Below are positions 32,160 through 42,700 of a DNA stretch of 64,000 bases, one piece after another (positions within the stretch are counted from its first letter, which is position 1; the number at the start of each line of letters is the position of its first letter). The notes beneath the pieces were generated by a model that was given only the letters and a program-made list of their open reading frames with translations, made no database searches and had not been told where the DNA came from. Position numbers and translations under genes: made by a program. Origin of the DNA: Enoplolaimus lenunculus (lineage: Eukaryota; Nematoda; Enoplea; Enoplida; Thoracostomopsidae); the NCBI GenBank assembly GCA_030248215.1, contig JASANG010000864.1, positions 62,001 to 126,000 of the forward strand. The letters run 5' to 3'.

Positions 32160-33081
32160 TGGCTGTCGCCCCTCTTCAAATCCTGCGATTTGAAGGGATA
32201 TTAAGCAGAGTGGGGGCTGCCCGTCTGCAAGCTCTCTGCACTAAACATTTTAATCGAAAGACCAAAAATTGCAATAGTTCTGAAAAGTTATGGCGCGTAT
32301 TTAAAGCGCTTAGAAGGGGGGAGCTTGGGAGCGGAAGCCCCACATCCTGCTTAGTAGCCTTTCAAATCGCAGGTGAAAACGAAACTGTTGTGGTTGGGGA
32401 ACTTTTCCACTGTGGAGGGGGGAACTACAAAGCGCAGTAGAAAAATCTCCACAGACGAGAGCCACCCAGGTCTTGTCAGCGGCAAGCTCCCACAGCTGAT
32501 TGGCCATGATAAATGCCTCACAGCCAATAGGATGCGATTCGATTCTGGTGTGAAATTATAGATCTTTACACAAAATAAAACGATATTCATATGAGAAAGC
32601 GTAAAGCAGACAAAAGTTCCCACCTCAATGTTACACTGTCACTTGCTTAGACTTATAAGCTTAAAATTAGGCGCATATTCTCAGGTTTAAGCTAACGCTT
32701 AGGCTAAGTTTCGTTATGTATGACGGGACACGAGGACCTAAACAAAGTACCGTTTATACGATTTTTCCGGATACAAAATCACAAATTCTTGGTTAAGTTT
32801 TGAGGTTAAAATTTTAGTGTACATGACTCGGTTCTTCACATTTTTATCGCTTTGATTTGTCAGACTGAGATTTGTTTCCCGTGACCGACGAGTTTGCTGC
32901 CTGAAACACTGAATGCATTTCCTGGTTTTCTTGCCATGATTTTGCGAACTTAACCCAAAATAAATTCTCGATTTGTTCTAATAGTATGCTTATAACCAAA
33001 TTGCCTGATCCTTGTAATGAATTCTGGTACAGTTTGTTGCACATTCTTTTAGGAAAGGGCTGCCTAGCCGTAAAGTTTTTT

Positions 33082-33245
33082 CCTAAACCTAAACCTAAAC
33101 CAGCGCATAAACCTATGCCTAAACCAAAGCCTAAACCAAAGTCTAAACCAAAACCTAAACCAAAACCTAGACCTAAGCCTAAACCGAAGCGTAGACCTAA
33201 GCCTAAACCGAAGCCTAAACCTACGCCTACATCTAAGCCTGAAAG
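33082..33245. repeat. CCTAAA/CCTAAG hexamer array
   Basis: About 27 degenerate hexamers, the longest such array in the window. Most units are CCTAAA followed by CC or CG, rather than CCTAAG. The open frame across it (Pro-Lys repeats) is a consequence of the hexamer. Confidence 0.8.
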
Positions 33246-33438
33246 TTTTAAATAGGTTCAAAACGAAACCGTTCAATAAAGTAAATTCAGATTGTTGTAA
33301 AATTTGATTCCTAAAATCATATATCCGCGCACAACAACAAATTGTTTCAAATTTAATATATACTTGTTTACTTTCCCTCACACCAGTGTTTAGTTAAATT
33401 CAAAGCGAACATACCAACAGTATTTTGATATACTTTAT

Positions 33439-33577
33439 GGCACATGTAAAGATCAGGGGCTGAGAGTTTTTCTGTGGGACTAGAATAGACGCTTAGGCTT
33501 AGGTTTAGGCGTAGGCTTAGGCTTAGACTTAGGAATATGCTTATAATACTGTTCTGCCCCTGTAATTTACATTGACC
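33439..33577 (-). mobile_element. Family A MITE
   Basis: Starts GGCACATGTAAAGATCAGGG, ends CTGTAATTTACATTGACC; TTAGGC array inside. Flanks do not match. Confidence 0.65.
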
Positions 33578-33874
33578 ATCACATGCTCAGGTTGAAGCTC
33601 AAGTTAATAGTCTTTAGGGCTTAGGTGTTTACTCTTAGGTTTAGGTTCAAGTTCGTTAGGCGTGGGAGACATGAAACAAGTACCTAATTCGGTAACAGAC
33701 TTTTGAACCAAAACTGTAACTATCGCGGTGTAACTTCTAACGGTAAAAAATAACGCAAAGTGTTTCATGGTCGAAAACCCAATTAATAAGTTAACAGATA
33801 CAAAAAAAATTGATAAAACCTGCGAAAACTTGACAAAAGTCACATTTCTGCGACCTTATTGGTTATAATTAATC

Positions 33875-34079
33875 GGCCCATGGTAAAGATCAGGGTCAGA
33901 ACGTTTTTCTGCGGAACTGCAATAGAGTATGCTTAGACTATTTTTTCGTAGGCTTAGGCTTTGTTTTGAACTCAATTCTCACACTTTGGCTTACTCTTAG
34001 GCTTAGGAAAATGCTTATGCTTACACTTAGGCTTAGGAATATTCTTATACTACTGTACTGCATTGTTCTATACTATTCC
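33875..34079 (-). mobile_element. Family A MITE with 7/8 TSD
   Basis: Starts GGCCCATGGTAAAGATCAGG, ends TTGTTCTATACTATTCC. Flanks AATTAATC (33867-33874) and AATTAATG (34080-34087). Two TTAGGC arrays inside. Confidence 0.72.
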
Positions 34080-34293
34080 AATTAATGCGTGCAGCTTGAA
34101 ATACAGCGCGATATAGTTGCCAGTCCATGAATTGTAAGGATGGCACTTATATTTTTCATCTTGTGGTTGAAAGTAAGCACGCCATACTATAAGAATTGGA
34201 ACAAAAAAAATTAAACAATTACATTTATGAATTGAAAACACCCAGTTTTAATGCTACGATGAAGTATTATAAAGACCCAAAACAGCACTACAT

Positions 34294-34459
34294 CAGTGCC
34301 GGAGCAGCCACGGGTGGGGGCTCCCCTCAAATTCCAGGATGGAGGGCCCCAAACTCGCGAGCGGAGCGAGCGTGAAGCCAGACGCCCGGTTAGGGTGGGT
34401 GCCCCTTTAAGGGTGTGCCCCCCCAAATGGGGGTATAAGGGGTGGCTGCTCCGACCCTG
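34294..34459. mobile_element. Family K MITE with likely 8-bp TSD
   Basis: Starts CAGTGCCGGAGCAGCC and ends GGTGGCTGCTCCGACCCTG. Flanks CACTACAT and CATTACAC match at six of eight bases. Related to 2307-2581. Confidence 0.6.
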
Positions 34460-34903
34460 CATTACACTAGATGCTTTTGGGGACAATTGATTGAAACATT
34501 TCCTGATGAATTTATACATGAAACCACTTATGGTTACCTGGCTTTTTCCTTTGGCTCCACTTTCGTTGTTGTTGTTGTTGTTGTTCTCACTTTTGCCAAA
34601 TCCGTCACCGTCATTGTAGTGATACTTTTCGATCACTAGAAATACAATCTGATAGTTTTAATCACCGGTTCTGACAGTTGGCTCGGATTTAAGGTTATTT
34701 AATTGCCTTCGGCTTAGGCTTAGGCAAAGGCTTAAGCTATGACTAAGGGTTAACCAAAGGAATATGCTTTCGGTGATTTTTTCCCAAAGCCTCAGCTTAT
34801 ACATTGAAAATACTTGACTACGTCGTTAGGCTTGGCGCTGTGAATTTTTCAGTTAAGCATAAGGGTGCCCTAACGCTCCTAAACTAGGTAGGCTTCGAGA
34901 CTA

Positions 34904-35002
34904 GGCCGATGTAAAGATCAGGGGCGGAATGTTTTTCTGTGGGACTGCAATTGAGTAAGCTTAATCTTCAGACTTGATCGGTCCCTGTTCTTTACATCGG
35001 CC
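34904..35002. mobile_element. Family A MITE lacking the hexamer array
   Basis: 99 bp with good ends (GGCCGATGTAAAGATCAGGG and CCTGTTCTTTACATCGGCC) and flanks CGAGACTA / GAAGACTA. It keeps the conserved right-hand block but has no TTAGGC units. Confidence 0.72.
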
Positions 35003-35416
35003 GAAGACTAAGTAGCAATATGTGTCGGTGGCTATCAGAACTGAGTTTTTGAAGTGATCGTATCAGTGGCAAATACAAAAAGTTTCCACGAAGGCGTGAA
35101 ATATAACACTGAAAAAATAATGAGCGATAAGCCAAACGCAATTTATTTTAAATTTCAACAAATAATTTTGGTTTCGATCTCTATTGGGGAGCCCGTAAGC
35201 CTGGGTGGCACCCGTTGGATACGTCATTGAACGGTGTAAATATAATATTTCGGGTAAAACTTGCAGCTGCGAAATGAAAGTGCACAAACGCTTGCTTACA
35301 CAGCCATAACTTAAAAGTCAGATTTGAACTTAGAATTGTGAGCGTGTTTCGTGCTTTAAAGCTAAACCTTTAATCAGGATAATCGCAGTACAACTCAAGT
35401 TATCGTTGAATTCAAT

Positions 35417-35751
35417 GGCTAGGTTTCTGAAACATTACTTAAACACGACTTTTAGTACTTAAGAACGAGATATGTAATTTTTTTAACCATTTCGTCGTTT
35501 TTAAAAGCGTACTTAGTAAATGCTTTCGTTAAATAATTTTGATAGTAAATGCTTTCGTTAAATAATTTTGATACAGTACAGATTAACCGCTCTACTAAAG
35601 GAAGTCTACTTGAGATTGTACGCTCATGGTGCCGTCTTAATATAAAGCAAAACTATTACTTTTTAGTTATGACAATGGCTTGCATTCGGCGTTTATCTGT
35701 TTTTGTTCAGTAATTTAAGTATTTATATACTTAATATTTCAGAAACCCACC
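35417..35751. mobile_element. Family H MITE
   Basis: Starts GGCTAGGTTTCTGAAACATT and ends AATATTTCAGAAACCCACC. It lies inverted relative to 22619-22913. It contains a 27-base direct duplication (TAAATGCTTTCGTTAAATAA repeated at about 35517 and 35545). Confidence 0.7.
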
Positions 35752-36544
35752 TAATAACAATTTTAGTTCAACCGAAAATGTTGGTAATGATAAGAGAACA
35801 AAATCTGGCATTTGTTTTTCATAAATTTAAAATGAGGGTCGCTATTCCACCAGCAACGTGTGCAACCGCATTTTCGGTTCCGGAATAGAAATCCGGTAAT
35901 TTTCAACATGACATTCCAGTAAAGAAATGCGACATTTTTTTTCATTCCGGCTGCATCGTGTTATATCCGGCCAGTTTTAATAAGGCAACTTCAAAACTTA
36001 CTTTTCCAGTAACGTGGCCTTGAAAAATGCTTTCGCGTTTCTTCGTCATAGTCGCCCACAAGTGTGTACTCCGGCCCTACAAAATACAGTATGAAATTAA
36101 CAAATTTTAAACTTGTTAAAAAAATTTTCTTCACGTATTAAACACTTAAAATCAGTCCTAAATAAATGCGCCTTAAATTCCACAATGATGAACTCAAACC
36201 AGCATCAGACTGACTGCCAAGCAATGAACTCAACATTGTTTTTTGTAAGCTTCGTCTAAACTAATCCAAGCTTAAATATTGAACTGCTCTAAACTGTAAC
36301 TTTACAACATATTGCAGATATCTGCTAAAATTAACTAATTAACCATCATTTTTACTACCTAATTTCGCCTCCCCTCCGGCTTCGGCAAGTTTAGTTGACC
36401 TCCGGCTCAGGTTCCACGGTTTTTTTCACCTCCGGTTGCACCCTGATACCAGGTTTTAGTTTGCTCCCTGTCGGGGTTACTGGCCTGTGTGGCCACCCTT
36501 GAATCCACCAGTAAATGGCTAACTTTGAAACCAGTTCGGACATT

Positions 36545-37395
36545 GGCCCATGTATAGAACAGGGGCTTCCAGTTTTCCAGGGTGGAAACTTATAACCAGG
36601 AGTGTAGCGTAGCCACTCCTGTATGATGGCCTGATTTTCCACTGGTTTGGTAGGAAAAATTACAGGAATAGGTTTTTCTGGGGAAAAGTGGAAAATTCTT
36701 AAGCCTGGACATCCCTTGGTTCGGTAGGGAAAATCTGTAGTGTAAAGTTTGTTTGTAAAATAAAAAAAGCCGAAATTTTAAAAGTTTAGATTAATTTTGG
36801 GTTGGTAGGGAAAATCTGAAGCATAGGCTTTGGTTGGAAAACGGGACGTGGAAATTTTAAAAGCTTAAAAGCTTAAGGGATACTCTAAGCATTTTAATTT
36901 CCCACTTTTCTTGTTTTCCAAACAAAACCTGGGCTTTAGATTTTAACTACCAACCCAGGGTAAATCTAAGCGTTTAAATTTTCCCATTTTCCAACCAAAA
37001 CATACGCTTCGGGTTTTTCCTACCAACAAACGTGAAATTCTAGGCGTTAAAATTTCCCCCTTTTCCAACAAAAACCTATGCCCTACGCTTGAATTTTTCA
37101 CTTTTCCCGTTTTCCGACCCGAACCACACATCCCTATGTTCCAGGCAAAGCAATCAAAGTGTTCCTTCCCAACCACACTTAGAGAAACCCTATACGTTTA
37201 GCTTTTCCAGTTTTACAAGTTTCCGTACCTCGCCTGGCGTTTGAATTTTCCACTTTTCCCAGCCACACTTATGCTTTTTAATTTTCTACCAAAAACAGCG
37301 GAAGATTTGCCGTCATACAGGAGTGGCTGCGCTGCACTTCTGGTCCTAAGTTTTCCACCGTGGAAAACTGGAAGCCCCTGTGCTATACATTGGCC
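36545..37395. mobile_element. Family I: 851-bp hAT-like fold-back element, perfect TSD
   Basis: Starts GGCCCATGTATAGAACAGGG and ends CCCCTGTGCTATACATTGGCC; CGGACATT flanks it at 36537-36544 and 37396-37403. The tips match family A, but the next bases (GCTTCCAGTTTTCCA) and the interior differ. Inside, words such as AGGGAAAATCT on the left are mirrored by TTTTCCC words on the right, so much of it may fold back on itself. No TTAGGC array and no transposase. Confidence 0.85.
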
Positions 37396-38324
37396 CGGAC
37401 ATTAAACTATTGAATTGAGATGTATACAAAACAGTGAATTATTCAAAAACTGTCGCAACAAAGACTCACCATCATTGGTATTTTTGTTTTTACTCATATT
37501 TGCTATACGCTTTACTTAGCTAAATTTAATTAATAAGACGACTTTGAAAATTTAAAATTATCGCTATTCTGCTTAATATTTTGTACCTTTATTCAATTGC
37601 CTAAAATGCAGAGATGTACAGAGGTGAGACTTTACCCGTGGGTTTTCTGTCCTGTGCTTTAGTTTAGTTGGCTTTGAAATTTTGTTGTTTCAAGCAAACG
37701 TTCACGTGTAGAATTTATTGAAGCTATGAAGTCAATAAATTTTGTTGCTCTCGCTCAGAAAAAACTGGTAGGCGTTTGTAATCCCTTTCCCAAATACAAT
37801 TCTGGCTTCGCCTTTGACACAAGTCCAACATGTAAGAACAACCCTTTTGACCTTTCACACCAATTTTAAATATTCAACTGAAACAAACACAGAAACAAAC
37901 AAGAAAGACAACCCAAAGTATTCATTGCAAAGCACCAACACAAGACGCTAAAATAAACAAGTCTGTCTCAAATTTTTGAGCATCCGATTGCCAGTATGCA
38001 AATTAACTTTAGCTATCGTGTCACAACCTCGTCTAGACAAAAGGAACCAGTTGTTAAAGCGTACGAGAAACGGAAAACAGCAAAAGTTGCCAATATTTCT
38101 TTGATTAATAACTCAAATAAAACCTGTCTAACAGTTGTTTACGCTTATTTAAAACGATTAAATTATAAAACCAAAACATTAATTATCCCGGGGCAAAATC
38201 AACGCCCGCCTATGCGCAGAACAGATGCTTAAAGTCACTAGCTGGGTACTTACAATCGGAGACAGTCGTGAGTTTAAAGCTTCTTTATCTCCCATAGAGG
38301 GATCATCGTCCCTTCAGGTAATAC

Positions 38325-38449
38325 AGTAAAGCTAATACGTTAGACTAATTTTTTGCTGGGTTTAGGCTTTAGGAATAACTCATTCTTACGCTTAGGTTTA
38401 GGCTTAGTAATATGCTTATAATGTTCCGCTACTGTTCCTTACATTGGCC
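38325..38449 (-). mobile_element. Family A MITE, left end lost
   Basis: Ends ATGTTCCGCTACTGTTCCTT ACATTGGCC; TTAGGC words inside. The left tip is not recognisable. Confidence 0.5.
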
Positions 38450-38947
38450 ACGGAAACGAATATCCAATTTTACCCTAAAACGCTACTTCAGTGTACTGTA
38501 TAGTGATCCGAAAAAGTTTGGATCCCATTCAGAGTCCAAATCAGTAATGCGTCGGTTCCAGTGAATACATTCCGTAAACCCTTTATTTAGTACATACATA
38601 AAAGACACCAAAGAAGTACGGCCTAGACTGCTCAATGCAAGACATTCAGCCAATCCTCATAAACTTTATTAATCGCAAAAAAGAATAACGGGCACGATAA
38701 TCAACACAAAATATTTCAGATTATTAACTCAGTTCTGCTAAACAGACTCTTTAAAATAAAGTGTCGGATCCAACTAAAACGGGGTGAAATAAAATATGAT
38801 GAACGCTTCCCAAAGTTCACATACTAAACATTAATGTGAGAAAGGGTTGAATATTTCTTTTATCCAGCTAACTCATGACCAGAATGGTTATAGAAAAACT
38901 TGATTTTTGAATAATTCTGTTAAGCAGTACCATACAGAGCCCTCCAA

Positions 38948-39030
38948 ACATTTTGCTGCGGATGCGGTGGGACGCGAACTCACGACGTACGAATACCACT
39001 GAGCTAAGCAGCCATGCAAACTTTTCGCTA
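38948..39030 (-). repeat. tRNA-like sequence with A and B boxes
   Basis: On the minus strand TAGCTCAGTGG (box A) precedes GAGTTCGCGTCCC (box B). The spacing is too short for a full anticodon arm, so it is a pseudo-tRNA or tRNA-derived SINE head. Confidence 0.4.
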
Positions 39031-39130
39031 TAATGGCTCTATATACCATGAGTTTTTTGTACAAGATATGTATGTGAATACGCCGCGAAGCGTAATTATA
39101 AGTTAAGATAAATTGAAACTATGAACTCTT

Positions 39131-39394
39131 GTGCGTTCTATTCCATACATTAGTTGTTTGTGCTTTTCGATTAACAGAACAAACATTATTTTAGTGGTAT
39201 ATATATTGAAGCTGTATACACTTTTAGGCCAATGTTACGCTAAAACCGTCCCATCGTCGCGGAACAGCAATGTAGCAGGAGTACACACAACAAATATAAT
39301 TAGTACAGTGGAAACAGTTGGGACAGCAAGACAGTTGGATCAGCTTGGAAAGTTGGGTAAGCGGGACACCGGATTTCCTAGTGGAACCAAATAA
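39131..39394 (+). CDS. Possible small secreted peptide exon with a dibasic cleavage site
   Basis: The frame reads a hydrophobic stretch (ILVVYILKLYTLLGQCYA) like a signal peptide, then a polar region, then QLDQLGKLGKRDTGFPSGTK and a stop. GKR is the usual amidation plus dibasic cleavage signal of peptide precursors. No ATG opens this frame, so it would be a non-first exon, or not coding at all. I do not recognise the peptide family. It lies between the innexin and SNAPC1 genes on the opposite strand. Confidence 0.25.
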   Translation: MRSIPYISCLCFSINRTNIILVVYILKLYTLLGQCYAKTVPSSRNSNVAGVHTTNIISTVETVGTARQLDQLGKLGKRDTGFPSGTK

Positions 39395-39654
39395 TACAAA
39401 ATAACACCGAAAAAATAGTTTTCAGCACAATTTCACTGAAAACATTGCCCACCATACGAAATTGGCCAACACTTTGTGAGCAAACACGTTAACACACAAC
39501 TTTTTTGCTGCTTCAACTGAAAGTAAAACCACAAAGAAATTGTGTGAAATTCTTAATTTTGCTATTGCCATGTTTTTACTAATCAGTTATACAGAAAAAA
39601 ATCGTCAAACAAATTTCGACTTTATATACTGAAATTCAGAAGTATCAACGCCTG

Positions 39655-39764
39655 TAGTACCGGAAAATTCCGATGGAAAATACCGGATCCAGTACCGAAC
39701 CCAAATAGTGAAAACTGCTATGCTAGATTTTCCTACCGGAAAACGAATTCCGGTTGCACATTGC
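39655..39764. mobile_element. Family E fragment directly after the SNAPC1 stop codon
   Basis: ACCGGAAAATTCCG-like words and a right end AATTCCGGTTGCAC a few bases from the stop at 39768. The 3' untranslated region of SNAPC1 would start in it. Confidence 0.5.
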
Positions 39765-39767
39765 CAC

Positions 39768-42700
39768 CTACGATTTCCTCTTTCTACCCCTTTGTTTTTC
39801 CTCAAACGTCGACTTTCTACCCGTTCCAGACCGCCCTGAGCCTTTTTTCAGCCCTTTGCCGGTAGCCAATTGTTTTCCCTTTCCCATACTGTACTCAGAG
39901 CCGCCTTCATCGTCAACTAATAGCTTCACCGCATCACCAGGTTCGCTTTTATCACGGTCATTTTCATCAAATTGCGACTCGCTGCTTATCACCGAAGATT
40001 GTGACAATAAATCAATCGTATTCACGTCAGACACAGACATAAGGTCTGGTGTCTTGAGATCACTGTCTGAACTTTTCTGTGATAAGCGTTTCGAGCGCGA
40101 CCGGCCCACATCGACCATTAAACGCTTTCCCGACTTTTGACTGCGAGGACTACGAACGTCAGATCTCGAAGGTAAAGCATTACTTTCAGCTCCTGAAATC
40201 GCTACAAGTCGCTAAAACAAGATTCTGCAAAGATTAGGTAATTTTTATCATTTGGCGTGCAACGACACTTAACGGATAAAACAGGTGTATGACAAACACT
40301 ACACATTGTATAGCGAAAGGTTCAATACTGAACTAAATTTCGACAAGGAAAACCAATAATAGTTAATTTATCTTACACCGTCAAGCAAAAGCTACTGTGA
40401 AAACAATTTCAAGCATACGCATAGGTCTCAGAATATATCCTAATAATGCAACAGTCCACAAAGCTACTAGTGCCCAATTCTGATACTCGCATGCCTCGGG
40501 ATAGTATTTCCACTATTGAAACCAAAAAATACAACACCCTGACGGATTTCACCGAACAAGCAAAAATACTACTACGGTTTCACCTGTACCGCACATGGGT
40601 GTAGGCAGGATTTTGAAAAAGAAGGGTCATATTCCGTAAATATTTCGAAAGGGTTTGACACCTGAAACCCGCTCTGGCTACGCCCTTGGTCACAGGGTCC
40701 TCACCTCCGATTACCAAACTTCGATCATGACTAGCAGCTACGCCATCTTGATTGGGCACTTCTTGATCTCCAACTGATGTAATTGGTTGCTTACCAGCTA
40801 CAGACTCAACCGGTGATTTGGGTTGTTGAGCAACAGTCTGATCATTCTTCTTACGTCTCGGTGCTGTTTTTGCAGTTATATTTCTCCTGCGTTTTGTAGG
40901 TGACGCAGGAAGCGTTGAAGTAGTCTTGCTGCTCGCTTGTCTTCTACGTTTGTTTGCATTTCGATTTGCAGCAGCAACATTGCGTTGTATTGCACAATCG
41001 ATAGCGTTCACCGTTTCGTCTTCAAAGAACATATTTTATATTACGAATCAAGCGAAGGTGTGCCAATATTTAATATTACAATACATTTTTCGATATGCTT
41101 AATTCAACTTACACCTAGGGTTAAATCAATTGATGCTGCAACTCAACAACATTATAACAGAATAACAAATCAAAATTGAATTAATTTAAAAACAGAACTA
41201 GTTGGTGTCCGGTAAGGCAAAGAAAAAATTCGTACCGCAAAATCAAAAACACTAAACGTACCAAAAATACCACCGTCCATCGAATTCGGTATTTTCTTTC
41301 TTCGTCCAGGTTTTTTCCTCACTGTCTTCTTTAAACAAAAGATATCACATCAATTAAACTCTTGTAAAATGTTGCTTTTAACATCGTAATTACTTCTAAT
41401 TGATATTGCATATTGGTTAATTATTGTAATTTGTTTATAAAATAAAAATAGCATAGTTTGACATAAAAGTAGCGCAATAATTTTCTTTTAAATTGTATTT
41501 AATGTTTAACCACTAAACATTTTTACCAGAAAAAAATTACATTTTCACGGCCAGTTGCTCGCGGAATATTAATTAAAACCAGCCTCAAACACAAATATCG
41601 GCATTTATTTTGAGTATTAAAATAAACAAACACTGTCAAAATCAGTTAATCATGTTGGTTATTTACCTGCCTAAGCTGAATTAATACAGTGACTTTCGCT
41701 AATGTCCCGACAAAATTCAGCTCAAGCTAGTTCAAACGTGTCGTCTTTTATTATCCTTTACGCAAACGCAAGTTTCTTTCGGGTGTCACTGTTGATATTT
41801 TGCAATAATTGCTAAAAACTGGGCCTGCATTGTCAAATGTGATGTAAAAACTTGTACAGCGGTCATTTGCTGATTGGAAAATTACAACACCTGTCACCTA
41901 CTGGCGATAGTGCTGCGCACATTACTTGAGAAAAACCCAAGATTACGCAAGCTTAACAAGCTAACATAGCTAACCACAACCTGATATTATATTTAATGCA
42001 ACATACTCTATTATCGACTTCACCATCACAACTCTTTTCTGACTCGGAAGATAAAACGTCACGCGTAAACGTTTTTCCATTAGTTTCATTATCAAGACCT
42101 TTAATAATAATACTCCGATCAAACTTTTTCGGACTGGACGTAGGACTTTGTCGCATTGCTTTTTTCGACACGTCTAAAACAGTGCAATTTAAACTAATCT
42201 CAGAACTCAAACTACAACTTGAATTTTCGAACTTCATGACAAAACCGAATGTGTGTTGTCAAACATGTGTCACACTTTTCCTTAGCTGGTACATATCAAG
42301 CATGGCACCAACCGACGCAGTAAGGTCGAGATAAACAACACACTTATGTACTGCAACCAGGGTGCAACCGGAATTACGATTTACCGGAACCGGAATTTGA
42401 AAATTTTACCGGAACCGGAAAGTGAAAAATGCATTTCACCAAAAATTTCATTTTAATCTTATTTTTTGCTCTATTATTTGTGAAATAACCTTAGTCGAAC
42501 ATAGATATTTATTTTATTTGTTGTATTTTAGATTTTCATCATCGACTGAAGTGAAATTCACCATCAATGGCTTATATTCGGAGTACAAGTGGCTTTCAAA
42601 AGAGATTCTTAAAAATTAGCAAAGTTAACAAAACGGCCAAATTATAACACCGGAATTTTTAAATCCGGTAAAAATTTACCGGAACCGGAAGGTGAAAAAA

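Larger units (their letters stand above)
24556..39130. other. Gene-poor stretch between the innexin and the SNAPC1 gene
   Basis: I found no protein-coding exon I could support over these 14.6 kb. It holds family A, D, F, H, I, K and L elements and two minisatellites, listed separately. Open frames here are short, or fall in repeats, or have no recognisable motif. Confidence 0.6.

Noticed and set aside
32986-33255. Pro-Lys repeat protein
   Set aside because: It is the translation of the CCTAAA hexamer array.
42422-42619. 65-codon frame inside the family E element as a transposase remnant
   Set aside because: No DDE-type or hAT dimerisation motif is visible and the element is only 379 bp.
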